Source: an uncultured bacterium
Lineage (GTDB): Bacteria; Cyanobacteriota; Vampirovibrionia; Gastranaerophilales; Gastranaerophilaceae
Length of the DNA stretch: 64,000 bases
Direction of reading: 5' to 3'
NCBI GenBank assembly: GCA_950022495.1
Contig: CATLLJ010000001.1
Span: 154,489 to 218,488 of the forward strand
Numbering within the stretch: the stretch's first letter is position 1; every line of letters starts with the position of its first letter. Shown here piece after piece: positions 35,675-44,186 of this stretch. Made by a program: the position numbers and the translations under genes. The notes under the pieces are model-generated. The model searched no databases. It was not told the origin of the DNA and saw only the letters and a program-made list of their open reading frames with translations.

Positions 35675-36916
35675 CTAAAAATCAAGCATTTTTGTACAAT
35701 TTGCTCTGTCTACAGTTATTTGCTTACCAAGTTCAAGATTTTTTATTGAAACTTGATTTTTAAGGATTTCATCTTCTCCAAGTATAAATGCATATTTTGC
35801 AACTTTAGAAGCTTTTTCCAACTGTTTTGTAAATTTCTTATTTGCTAAATCAAATTCAACATTTAACCCTTGATTTCTTAACTCTTCAGCAAGAACAAAT
35901 GCATCTACAGGGTAATTAGAAACAATATAACCGTCTAATTTTTTAGGTTCTTTTGCCGGTAATAATGAGATTAATCTTTCCATTCCCATAGCAAAGCCGA
36001 CTGCAGGTGTAGGTTCTCCGCCCAGCTGCCCTACAAGACCGTCATATCTTCCGCCGCCGCATACAGCATTTTGTGAACCCAGATTATTGGATTTAATTTC
36101 AAAAACCGTACGGTTATAGTAATCTAAACCTCTAACAAGAAGTTTGTTTTCGTTATATTTAACACCCATTTTATCTAAATATAATTTCAATTCAGAATAA
36201 TGATGTGCACAATCTTCGCAGATAAAATCGGAGTTGATAACTTCTTGAATTTCAGGTTTTTCAAAAATCTTTTTGCAATCCTCAACTTTACAATCTAAAA
36301 GTCTTAAAGGATTTTTTTCATATCTATTCTGGCAGTCTTCGCATAATTCGTTAAAATAAGGTTTTAAAACTGCTTTCAATTTAGTTTTAAATTCGTCACG
36401 GCATTTCGGACAGCCTAAAGAATTCAATTCGACTTCCAAATCGTTAAGTCCAAGTGATTTTAAGTAATTAACTGCCATAAGAATAACTTCAGCATCAGCT
36501 GTGGCATCTTTAATCCCAAACATTTCGACACCAACCTGATGAAATTGTCTTTGACGACCGGCTTGAGGTCTTTCATAACGAAACATTGGACCTTTGTACC
36601 ATAGTTTTACAGGGGATGACAATCTGGACATCCCGTTTTCAATATAAGAACGGACAACACCTGCGGTATTTTCAGGTCTTAACGTAATTGAACGGTCACT
36701 TTTTTCAAAAGTATACATTTCTTTATTAACAATATCAGTTGTATCGCCGACACCGCGTGAAAAAAGTTCTGTCACTTCAATAATAGGTGTTCTTATTTCT
36801 TTAAATCCATATTTAGAAAAAACTTGATTTGCTTTTTCTTCCAACAAATGCCACATATCAATATCTTGCGGCAAAATATCCTTTGTTCCTTTTAATACTT
36901 TTATTATGTTAGCCAT
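35675..36916 (-). CDS. hisS: Histidyl-tRNA synthetase
   Basis: A 413-residue class II synthetase. Motif 1 lies near residues 45-70, motif 2 includes FRYERPQAGRQRQFHQVGVE, and the HisRS-specific LVRGLDYYNRTVFEI and motif 3 (AVGFAMGMERLI) are clear. The insertion contains several Cys residues (CPKC, CEDCQNRYEKNPLRLLDCK, CEDC), typical of the bacterial short form. An anticodon-binding domain closes the protein. Confidence 0.97.
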   Translation of the reverse strand: MANIIKVLKGTKDILPQDIDMWHLLEEKANQVFSKYGFKEIRTPIIEVTELFSRGVGDTTDIVNKEMYTFEKSDRSITLRPENTAGVVRSYIENGMSRLSSPVKLWYKGPMFRYERPQAGRQRQFHQVGVEMFGIKDATADAEVILMAVNYLKSLGLNDLEVELNSLGCPKCRDEFKTKLKAVLKPYFNELCEDCQNRYEKNPLRLLDCKVEDCKKIFEKPEIQEVINSDFICEDCAHHYSELKLYLDKMGVKYNENKLLVRGLDYYNRTVFEIKSNNLGSQNAVCGGGRYDGLVGQLGGEPTPAVGFAMGMERLISLLPAKEPKKLDGYIVSNYPVDAFVLAEELRNQGLNVEFDLANKKFTKQLEKASKVAKYAFILGEDEILKNQVSIKNLELGKQITVDRANCTKMLDF

Positions 36917-37022
36917 AAAAAAATTATAATATTTAAAGGTACAAAGTCAAACAGCATAATTTTTTAGTAAAAGTTAGCAAAATTATTTTTTCACAGACTT
37001 AAAACTTATATAAGGATAAAAT

Positions 37023-37577
37023 ATGCAAATAAATAATAACAATAATAATGTCAATTTTTCGGCAATTTATAGATTACCTCATACAAATAGTAAAGTTATT
37101 AACGAGTTTAAGGATTCTGTGCTTCCGGTATACTCACTATTAAAACAAGAGCCCAGTTATTGTTTTATAGGGCATAGTCCGTATGAAGCAGCCTTTGTCG
37201 AAACTTTAGAAGAAGGTGCTAAATTGGATAGTTGTTCCTACGAATGGCTTTTATTAAATGCTAAAAATCATGGAATTAATTTACCTGATTTCAGAGATGC
37301 AGATGGTTGGATTTTTACAGGTATGCGAGATATGGAGTTATTAAAGAAATTTATGTTTAGCAAAAAACTAGACATTATTACAAGATTTAAGCAGCTTTTT
37401 AACGGTTCATCTGTCCGAAATCTTGATCTTCCGCAACATCTTAATGTTTTTAAAAGTTTAATAAAGATGAATGAAAGGAATTCAGAAAAATTCCAGACTC
37501 TTGTTAAGGATCAACCGGTTATTACAGTAAAAGACAGCAGTGACTTAATGCAAAAAATGGCTGAAGATTTAATTTAA
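37023..37577 (+). CDS. Hypothetical protein with N-terminal VNFSA motif, 184 aa
   Basis: I do not recognise a family. The start MQINNNNNNVNFSAIYRLP has a poly-Asn tail and the Val-x-Phe motif that recurs in other hypothetical proteins here. The rest is a mixed alpha protein with a Cys-containing SYCFIGHSPYEAAF segment. ATAAGGA precedes the start and a terminator follows, so it is a single-gene unit. No membrane segment or signal peptide is seen. Confidence 0.75.
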   Translation: MQINNNNNNVNFSAIYRLPHTNSKVINEFKDSVLPVYSLLKQEPSYCFIGHSPYEAAFVETLEEGAKLDSCSYEWLLLNAKNHGINLPDFRDADGWIFTGMRDMELLKKFMFSKKLDIITRFKQLFNGSSVRNLDLPQHLNVFKSLIKMNERNSEKFQTLVKDQPVITVKDSSDLMQKMAEDLI

Positions 37578-37589
37578 ATAATAAAGAAG

Positions 37590-37611
37590 AAAGGGGCTCT
37601 TCGCCCCTTTC
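37590..37611 (+). terminator. Terminator of the 184-aa gene
   Basis: AAAGGGGC / GCCCCTTT with a short TCTTC loop. Confidence 0.65.
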
Positions 37612-37738
37612 CATTCTTGATGAACATAAAGTCAGTATTTTTAACTGATATATAATATAAAACTATTTAATAGAAAGAATTTCAGATAGAACAAAATTTG
37701 TTACATATCGTTTCAAAGTCTTAAGCAAGATATGCAGA

Positions 37739-39022
37739 CTATGATTCTAATTTCCTAATATCCAGCAAACTTTTTAACCTCTGGATTAAATCTTTATTTT
37801 CGTATAACGAAGCAATATAGTCATCATATTTTTTACCTTTTATCACTAAATTCGGAACTCTGCCGCCGCCGCAGAAATCATAGATTAGCATTACTTCATC
37901 GCTGTATTTTTGACCTTTATTTAATCCCTCAAAAATTTCAGCAACATTTTCATAGGTTCTATCCGGAGCATAAACTCTTGATTCACTATACATCTTTTCT
38001 ACCATTCTTTTACCATTAATATAATAAGGTTCAATTTTACCACTTGCAGTTCTTAACGGGTAGAAAAATAATGTTTCATAGTTACCATTTAATTCAGGGA
38101 ATGTCCGTTGAATACGCTGTCTTAAGCCATCAATACTAGCCTGATTACTGCAATTTGTCCTAAAAATATCATATAAGTTTTCATTTGACCAATTTTTTAA
38201 CTGTTTTATATTTACACATTCCGGCAATCCCAAAATCTCACATTGTTTACGAAGGAATTCAGGTCCTGTAAAACCTCTGTAATGCCAGTAACTTGTGCCT
38301 GTATCCTGATGCAGGTGTCCCATTTCGTGAATAAATTTTTTAAGATTTACAGTAGAACCATTATTTATAAATACAATATTATTACCGTTCTTTAAGCTTT
38401 GCACAGATCCCCACATGCCTGAAGCCCCATTTAAAGTTTGTGTAATATGACTTACTGCTTCTTCCGGCATGTTTAATTGTCTGCAAACTTCTTCTATTTC
38501 AGATTTTTTACGCCAATTTGAAAAAACAATGGTGTTTGGTTTCGACATCTGAACGCCATTTCGCTGTAAAGTAACTAAATCATCTTTTATAGCATTTAAA
38601 TCGTCCAGATGTCTTTCTGTACCTTTTTTTAAAATTGTTCTTATTCCAAGTCTATCAAAATATACTTGTGCTTCTTCAACATTATTTAATTTAATATTAT
38701 TAGGCAAATTATTCGCTGCTCTTTGAATATATTGGCTTTTAACATTATTAAATAAACTTTTAATATTTTTACCCCTGCCTAAAATTATTCCGGCTAGAGC
38801 TAATGCTGACAGTCCAAATATTCCTGCTGACAACATATTAGAGTTGTTAGTAGTTGGAGAGGTCTTTATATCAGAGAAAGTTTTTTTTAATAATAATGCA
38901 CCTTGGGTATTATTATGAGTTCCTCTTGTTCTGGAATCAGTTTCATTTTTATACTGCGATAACTGCCTAATTCTATTGTAGGAAGAATTATTATTACTTT
39001 TCCCGATTGTACTATTTGTCAT
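37739..39022 (-). CDS. Membrane-anchored HExxH metallopeptidase-like protein
   Basis: A 427-residue protein. It has an Asn/Ser-rich N-terminal tail (1-60), one membrane helix (about 63-83, MLSAGIFGLSALALAGIIL), then a soluble domain with H232-E233-MG-H236, the zincin signature. E358 or E362 in ENVAEIFEGL could be the third zinc ligand, as in gluzincins. The family is not recognised. The strongest argument for protease activity is that the HEMGH motif sits in a predicted helix, FIHEMGHLHQDTG. The upstream region contains the best copy of the shared 18-base motif (39076-39093). Confidence 0.75.
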   Translation of the reverse strand: MTNSTIGKSNNNSSYNRIRQLSQYKNETDSRTRGTHNNTQGALLLKKTFSDIKTSPTTNNSNMLSAGIFGLSALALAGIILGRGKNIKSLFNNVKSQYIQRAANNLPNNIKLNNVEEAQVYFDRLGIRTILKKGTERHLDDLNAIKDDLVTLQRNGVQMSKPNTIVFSNWRKKSEIEEVCRQLNMPEEAVSHITQTLNGASGMWGSVQSLKNGNNIVFINNGSTVNLKKFIHEMGHLHQDTGTSYWHYRGFTGPEFLRKQCEILGLPECVNIKQLKNWSNENLYDIFRTNCSNQASIDGLRQRIQRTFPELNGNYETLFFYPLRTASGKIEPYYINGKRMVEKMYSESRVYAPDRTYENVAEIFEGLNKGQKYSDEVMLIYDFCGGGRVPNLVIKGKKYDDYIASLYENKDLIQRLKSLLDIRKLES

Positions 39023-39075
39023 ATTAAAATCCCCTTATAATATATAAAGATTTAATATTAAAATATTCGCCCATA

Positions 39076-39093
39076 ATGTAAAGTTTTGTAACA
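39076..39093 (-). promoter_or_regulatory. Shared upstream motif, copy 3, with a good -10
   Basis: Minus-strand reading TGTTACAAAACTTTACAT, 54 bases upstream of the start at 39022. Taking TTTACA as -35, TAATAT lies 16 bases downstream, so this copy gives a credible sigma-70 promoter with TGTTACA just upstream of the -35. Confidence 0.55.
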
Positions 39094-39193
39094 TAAATAT
39101 ACTATTTCATAATACAAAACAATCAATAAAATTTGTTACATATTTTTCAGCTATTTTATGCAATAATATAACTATATAATTAAATACAACAGT

Positions 39194-39311
39194 TTTCTAG
39201 GGTTCCGCAATGATTATTGGTCTGGACCGAGAGAAAACGCACAAGTTTCAAAGCTTGTGTACACGGACGGATAAAAACCTGGGAGATATATTATATATCT
39301 TTCAGTTTTTT
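39194..39311 (+). promoter_or_regulatory. Guanidine-I (ykkC) riboswitch with terminator platform
   Basis: The conserved CTAGGGTTCCGC starts at 39197, followed by GGTCTGGACCGAGAGAAAAC, ACACGGACGGATAAAAACC and TGGGAGA at about 39280-39286: the ykkC aptamer. Downstream, 39279-39290 (starts CTGGGAGATATA) pairs completely with 39294-39305 and is followed by six T bases, making a terminator that includes the aptamer's own 3' strand. Guanidinium binding should hold the aptamer and prevent termination, so the switch turns the gene on. The gene after it is a guanidinium exporter, as expected. Confidence 0.95.
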
Positions 39312-39333
39312 ATTGTAAAAAGGAGAACGAATT

Positions 39334-39651
39334 ATGCATTGGATTTACTTACTTATCGCAGGAATATTTGAAATAAGCTGGGCTATAGGCTTGAAATTCT
39401 CACACGGATTTACACAGATTATCCCTTCAATAATAACTGTTATATGTATGATTTTGAGTTTTTATTTTCTGGCAATTGCACTAAAAAATTTACCGTTGGG
39501 TACAGCTTACGCAATTTGGACTGGAATTGGAACCCTTGGAACAGTTATTTTAGGAATTATTCTTTTTAAAGAACCATGTACTGCAATGCGGTTAATATGC
39601 ATAGGTTTAATATTGAGCGGAATAACAGGACTTAAATTATTATCAGCTTAA
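39334..39651 (+). CDS. gdx: Gdx-type guanidinium exporter (SMR family)
   Basis: A 105-residue, four-helix small multidrug resistance protein. The essential E13 is in GIFEISWAIGLKFSHGF, and the third-to-fourth helix region PLGTAYAIWTGIGTLGTVILG matches the SugE/Gdx subtype, which exports guanidinium with proton antiport as an antiparallel dimer (family knowledge). The guanidine-I riboswitch directly upstream confirms the substrate. AAAGGAG precedes the start. The gene end overlaps the zeta-toxin remnant by nine bases. Confidence 0.95.
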   Translation: MHWIYLLIAGIFEISWAIGLKFSHGFTQIIPSIITVICMILSFYFLAIALKNLPLGTAYAIWTGIGTLGTVILGIILFKEPCTAMRLICIGLILSGITGLKLLSA

Positions 39652-40149
39652 AGTTTTGCTTATTTCAATATGCTCAACTAAAATCGGTGACCTGCCATTA
39701 TTATCAAATACTAAAATTTCACTAATGCCTTTTTCGGGACGAGAATATGTTGATACTATTTTATCAAGATATTTACGTTCAAGAATAGATTTCAAGGAAA
39801 AACTGCGGACTCTAGCTGAAGCTCTTTTATTGCATCTTTCTATCGCTGTTTTTTCATTAACATTTAAATGAATTAATTTTATTTTGTAATCATTATTTTT
39901 AGCTGTCCTTATTACATCGTCAAGATTATCAAAAGTAGTTGCAGTTTGCAAAACACAATTTATGCCGCGTTTGAGTGCTTCGTTAAGATTCTGGCTATTA
40001 ATTATATAAGAAGCCTTATGCACATAAGGGGCACCTTTTTCATTGTAATAAGGTAAGATAGATTTGATATCATCTGCATCAGGCACATAAAAATCATCAT
40101 TAAGCTTTAATTCATTTAAAACCTGTAAATAATTATTTTTGCTTTTGAA
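39643..40149 (-). pseudogene. Zeta-toxin-like kinase gene without its P-loop
   Basis: From 40149 to the stop at 39643 the frame reads like the C-terminal two-thirds of a zeta toxin (UDP-sugar kinase of epsilon-zeta systems): ELKLNDDFYVPDADDIKSIL, then YIINSQNLNEALKRGINCVLQTATTF and IKLIHLNVNEKTAIERCNKRAS. The region that should hold the Walker A loop is missing: an in-frame TAA lies at 40150-40152. The only start within the frame is GTG at 40086 (147 residues), which leaves out the catalytic lysine. The toxin should therefore be inactive. No antitoxin gene is present. Confidence 0.7.
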
Positions 40150-40171
40150 TTATAGTACTAAAAATAATACT

Positions 40172-40200
40172 TTGACAATATGTTACATATGTAGTATAAT
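40172..40200 (+). promoter_or_regulatory. Consensus sigma-70 promoter with no gene after it
   Basis: TTGACA (40172-40177), exactly 17 bases, TATAAT (40195-40200). Over the next 160 bases there is no plus-strand ORF, but there is a G/A-rich stretch (about 40250-40300). It may drive a small RNA or be left from the lost 5' part of the neighbouring remnant region. Confidence 0.65.
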
Positions 40201-40367
40201 TACCACATCAATGTTAATTAATTTCGTTTTTTACACTAGTCAATTGAAGCATCCAGAACCTAACTTGAGGAAGAGAAAGCGAGGAATACAAAACTGAATA
40301 TGAATAGCTATACAATTAAATATTTACATTAAAAATCTGTAATACGCGTGAATTTACAGTATAAAAA

Positions 40368-40769
40368 TTAAGAAAATATACCGCTAAATATTGCTGCTAT
40401 TGTATGGAATAATACTATTGCGAATACCATACAAGATGGTATAAACCCTACAAAAAATATTACATTATAAATAGCAACAACAAACTTTGGTATCTTAATT
40501 TTGATGTTTAATTTCAAATTTGGAAATTTTCTTTCTATAACGTATTTTCTAATCAAAATTTCTAGTATTGTAATGAGATAAAGAAACACCAAAAGAATTA
40601 TTGCCATTACCATAAGCATGAATTCACCGAAGCCTGGAGCTAAAAAATCATTTGGACCTGGTGGAGGGTAATCGTTTTTTGCATAATTGATTACAAAAAA
40701 AATCAAAATGTAAAACGATAAAGCCGACATATTAGCAAAAAAATATTTTCTTAATTCAAAAATTCTCAT
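40368..40769 (-). CDS. Small membrane protein, 133 aa
   Basis: Three hydrophobic helices (about 13-30, 47-70, 95-128) with a Pro-rich loop YPPPGPNDFLAPG between the first two and a basic stretch before the third. No family is recognised. No clear ribosome binding site precedes the ATG, and the surroundings are AT-rich, so I keep moderate confidence. Confidence 0.5.
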   Translation of the reverse strand: MRIFELRKYFFANMSALSFYILIFFVINYAKNDYPPPGPNDFLAPGFGEFMLMVMAIILLVFLYLITILEILIRKYVIERKFPNLKLNIKIKIPKFVVAIYNVIFFVGFIPSCMVFAIVLFHTIAAIFSGIFS

Positions 40770-40967
40770 AATGAAATGTTATTACAAAGACTATAAAAAG
40801 AAAAGGAAAAGTAACTATGTGAAGATACATTTATAAATTAAAAAAGATATGTATGTAAAAATTATGACTAGTCCTAAATAAAATAAGAATTTGTGTATCT
40901 TATTAAAAACACTGGAAAAATTATTTAAATTTATTATTTTCAAATTTATCTTTTTTCTTAATAAATA

Positions 40968-41216
40968 TTAAATACATGTCATAATAATGCAAAAGCATAT
41001 CATAAATAAAGAAATTACTACTGACATAAATATAATACCGAAATTAAACATATTTCCGGTTGTTATGTCAGTTTGAGACAGATATACAGAGGTTTTATCA
41101 ATTTGCGAATAAATTAATAAAAATATTATTTGTAAATAAACATATAAAATCAGTATATTGGGAAAAACAAAAGAACGTAACTTATCACTATTTATGAGTA
41201 TACTTTTAATATTCAT
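40968..41216 (-). CDS. Possible small membrane protein, 82 aa
   Basis: The open frame continues upstream through tRNA-Asn to 41381, but that part is only tRNA read as protein (VNRRVAGSSPAWG). The first sensible start is ATG at 41216 (MNIKSILINSDK), giving two hydrophobic helices. The ribosome binding site is weak. No family is recognised. Confidence 0.35.
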   Translation of the reverse strand: MNIKSILINSDKLRSFVFPNILILYVYLQIIFLLIYSQIDKTSVYLSQTDITTGNMFNFGIIFMSVVISLFMICFCIIMTCI

Positions 41217-41291
41217 ATCAAGAATATAACACATAAATATACTAACTAAAAAGAGGTAAAATTTATGAATATTCAAAATAAAAACATAAAA

Positions 41292-41320
41292 TAAAGGAGA
41301 GGGTATTAACCTCTCCTTTA
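41292..41320 (-). terminator. Terminator of tRNA-Asn
   Basis: TAAAGGAGAGG / CCTCTCCTTTA with a seven-base loop, adjacent to the CCA end of the tRNA. Confidence 0.75.
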
Positions 41321-41395
41321 TGGCTCCCCAGGCTGGACTCGAACCAGCAACCCTTCGATTAACAGTCGAATGCTCCGCCATTGAGCTACTGAGGA
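41321..41395 (-). tRNA. tRNA-Asn (anticodon GTT)
   Basis: A 75-base cloverleaf with encoded CCA. Anticodon stem TTCGA / TCGAA with loop CTGTTAA gives GTT; acceptor TCCTCAG / CTGGGGA with discriminator G; T arm GCTGGTTCGAGTCCAGC. Confidence 0.95.
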
Positions 41396-41531
41396 TTATG
41401 TCTTTAGTCTATAACAAAAAAAAATTATTGTAAAGTACTTTTTTAAATTTTTTTTAGACAATTGAGATTTATGTTTTATATGTTATTATATGCATAAATT
41501 TAACGGATATGTTTTAAGAAAGGAGCTTTTT

Positions 41532-42275
41532 ATGCCAAACCCTACATTTGGAGACAGAATGTTAAATTCTTCTTCTGATATTTTAGAATCACATCATGCA
41601 ATGACCATAAATGGTACAATTTTGAAAACCTGTGTTCTTGGATTATTTACCGCACTAACTTTTGTATATTCTTGGGGGCTTTTACTTTCAGGATATGCCG
41701 ATAAAGCCGTCATGCTTTATAAAGGCGGATTATATGGAGGATTAATTCTTGCACTCATAATTTGTTTTGCCCCTAAAAATAAATTATTAATTATAACTAC
41801 TCCATTATATGCTATGTGTGAAGGTTTAATGCTGGGCTATGTTTCAGCACTATTAAATAAATTTTATCCGGGTATTGCGTCGCAAGCTGCAATTGGTACT
41901 CTTTTTGCTTTATTTGGTATGTTCTTTTTATACAAAACAAGACTTGTTAAAGCTACTGAAAAGTTTAAAATGGTAGTATATAATTCTACATTTGCAATTT
42001 TTGGTATTTACATGCTTCAGTTAATATTGAGCTTTTTCCATATTTCAATTCCTGCAATTTTCTCTAATAGCCCGATTGGAATTGCATTCAGTGTCATAGT
42101 TGTAGCCGTTGCTTCTTTTAACTTGATAATTGATTTTGACAATATTGAAACTTTTGCAGGTAAATTTGATAAAAATTTTGAATGGTATTTCGGATTTTCA
42201 CTATTAGTTACAATCATTTGGATGTACATTGAAATACTTAACCTGTTAGCTAAAATTTCAAGCCGAAATAATTAG
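41532..42275 (+). CDS. Bax inhibitor-1 / YccA-family membrane protein
   Basis: I choose ATG at 41532 (MPNPTFGDRML), because AAGGAGC lies seven bases upstream; the earlier ATG at 41490 has no such site. The 247-residue protein has seven hydrophobic helices and the family-like segments YAMCEGLMLGYVSALLNKFYPGI and DFDNIETFAGKFDKNFEWYFGFSLLVTIIWMYIEILNLLA. These match the YccA-like (Bax inhibitor-1) group of membrane proteins, which act as pH-sensitive channels or protease modulators in other organisms. The function here is unknown. Confidence 0.85.
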   Translation: MPNPTFGDRMLNSSSDILESHHAMTINGTILKTCVLGLFTALTFVYSWGLLLSGYADKAVMLYKGGLYGGLILALIICFAPKNKLLIITTPLYAMCEGLMLGYVSALLNKFYPGIASQAAIGTLFALFGMFFLYKTRLVKATEKFKMVVYNSTFAIFGIYMLQLILSFFHISIPAIFSNSPIGIAFSVIVVAVASFNLIIDFDNIETFAGKFDKNFEWYFGFSLLVTIIWMYIEILNLLAKISSRNN

Positions 42276-42294
42276 TTATAAAAATATATAGCTC

Positions 42295-42324
42295 AAAAAG
42301 ACTGCCAAACCGGCAGTCTTTTTT
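42295..42324 (+). terminator. Terminator of the YccA-like gene
   Basis: AAAAAGACTGCC / GGCAGTCTTTTTT with an AAACC loop. Confidence 0.75.
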
Positions 42325-42455
42325 GTTGTGCTCTAAAAATCACTTAAAATTTATCCCTTCATCTAATACAAATAGATGAGATTTTTTCTAAAATATTAAA
42401 GATATAAAATTTACAATCGACTCATCATGCATCCCTAGTATATTGGAGCTTCAAA

Positions 42456-44123
42456 ATGTCAGAACAAGTTTTAATGCCGATGATTGGCACAAACAATATA
42501 GAAAATAAGGAAAAGGCAAAAGATTCTCTGGAAAAAGCAAGGCTTGCTCATGAGAAATACTTAATTGGTCAAAGAAATAACGATTTACAAGAGGCGATTG
42601 AGCACTATGTAGATACGGTTAAGTATGATCCTACAATACCTGAAACTTATTACAGGTTAGCTACATTGATGTGGGAGCAGGGGCAAATTAGTGTTAATAC
42701 AGCTATTGAACAGTGTAAAACTGCTATTTCATTATGTCCTCACAATAAAGATGCCCACCTTTATACAGGTTATTTTATGCAATTGGCTCAAGATTATTCG
42801 TCTGCAGAAAAAGAGTTTAAATCTGCAATAAACATGAGCCCTTTAACTTCCGGCAGACCTAGAATGATTTTGTCGCAATCAATCTTGCAGAAAATTAATA
42901 CGCAAAGCAGTTCATTCAAAGATTACGCAGGATTTTTGTATTATTTCCTAACAGGAAGTGTCATGCTTGCATGGGATAGAGCAGCTATTAAAATGTTCTA
43001 TAAAAACATGTCAAACGATGTTTCAATATTCTCATATAACACAGTTGGTAAATTCTATGAAAACTGTAAAATGTACGATGCTGCCGAAAAATTATACAAT
43101 GATGCGATAGTTAAAACTACACATAGCGAGCATTTCTATAATAAAATAGGCGATTTAGCATTAAAAAATAAAGATTTAGAAAAAACAGCAGAATGCTACA
43201 GAAAAGTATTAGAAGCAAATCCTATTAATCGTGAAGTACTTGTAAAATTGGCTACAATTTTACAAACATACTTCCCTGATAATACAGAAGAAGCAATTGA
43301 TTGCTATGAAAAATTATTAGAATTTGATATTGATACGGCTCAAATTTATTATGAATTAGGACATTTATACTTATCAAAAGAAGATAAATTAAATTCACTA
43401 AGTGCATTCAAGCTTGCAGTTGAGAAAGATCCTGAAAATCCTTTCTTCAACAATTCTCTTGGATATGCTTATGCAAAAGCAGAACTTTATGACGATGCTA
43501 TTGAGCATTATCAGAAAGCAATTTCAGTAAATCCTGATGCGGAATGGACTTCTATTGTATGTCAGGCTCTTGGTTCGATTTATGCAGAAAACAAGGGTAA
43601 CCTGGAAGCTGCAGTTTCGACATATCAGGCAGGTATTATATTAGACCCTAAAAATTACGATTTACATATTGCTCTTGGTGATATTTATATGGCAGATTAT
43701 GACTTAGATAAAGCAATACGTGCATACTGTGATGCAATTACTTTGAACCCTGATGAAGCCAGAGCGTATTCAAAAGTCGGAATTGCGTTATGGGAAAAAG
43801 ATTATTTAGAAGAAGCACTGGTTGCTTACCATAAAGCTATAGAATTAAATCCTGAAAATGAATATTCTCAAAATAATCTGGGCATATTATACCTTGATGG
43901 ATTGGCTGACGCGGAAGAGGCACTTGAATATTTTGAAGAAGCAATTGCCTTAAATCCAAATTACACTCTTGCATACTTTAATGCAGGAAGAGCAAGCCAG
44001 CAAATGGGCTTTACAAATGATGCCGCAAACTATTATCAAATGGCAATTGATTTGAATAAATTAACAGACGAACTGGATGAAGACGATATTAGAAGCAGAC
44101 TTCACAGTTTGTTTGAAATCTAA
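42456..44123 (+). CDS. TPR-repeat protein, 555 aa
   Basis: Tandem tetratricopeptide repeats run through almost the whole protein, for example IPETYYRLATLMWEQG, AQIYYELGHLYLSKED, NPFFNNSLGYAYAKAE, PDEARAYSKVGIALWEK and PENEYSQNNLGILYLDG. Consensus quality improves towards the C-terminus. There is no signal peptide and no membrane segment. It is a scaffold protein of unknown partners. The monocistronic unit ends in a strong terminator. It faces the STAND-ATPase operon. Confidence 0.88.
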   Translation: MSEQVLMPMIGTNNIENKEKAKDSLEKARLAHEKYLIGQRNNDLQEAIEHYVDTVKYDPTIPETYYRLATLMWEQGQISVNTAIEQCKTAISLCPHNKDAHLYTGYFMQLAQDYSSAEKEFKSAINMSPLTSGRPRMILSQSILQKINTQSSSFKDYAGFLYYFLTGSVMLAWDRAAIKMFYKNMSNDVSIFSYNTVGKFYENCKMYDAAEKLYNDAIVKTTHSEHFYNKIGDLALKNKDLEKTAECYRKVLEANPINREVLVKLATILQTYFPDNTEEAIDCYEKLLEFDIDTAQIYYELGHLYLSKEDKLNSLSAFKLAVEKDPENPFFNNSLGYAYAKAELYDDAIEHYQKAISVNPDAEWTSIVCQALGSIYAENKGNLEAAVSTYQAGIILDPKNYDLHIALGDIYMADYDLDKAIRAYCDAITLNPDEARAYSKVGIALWEKDYLEEALVAYHKAIELNPENEYSQNNLGILYLDGLADAEEALEYFEEAIALNPNYTLAYFNAGRASQQMGFTNDAANYYQMAIDLNKLTDELDEDDIRSRLHSLFEI

Positions 44124-44150
44124 GGATATACATTATATTAAAGAGGTAAT

Positions 44151-44180
44151 GGTGTTTGGTAAATTCAAACACCTTTTTTT
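44151..44180 (+). terminator. Terminator of the TPR gene
   Basis: GGTGTTTG / CAAACACC with a seven-base loop and seven T bases. Confidence 0.8.
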
Positions 44181-44186
44181 ATTGTA

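Noticed and set aside
37681..37720. Extra TGTTACA copy on the plus strand
   Set aside because: It lies between convergent gene ends, pointing into the antisense of a gene, so it is not evidence for the promoter motif.
40230..40300. Possible TPP riboswitch (ACCT...GCGAGGAA segment)
   Set aside because: The 5' half with the CUGAGA element is absent and no thiamine gene follows.
41217..41381. N-terminal extension of the 82-aa membrane ORF
   Set aside because: The extension is tRNA-Asn read as protein, a common artefact.
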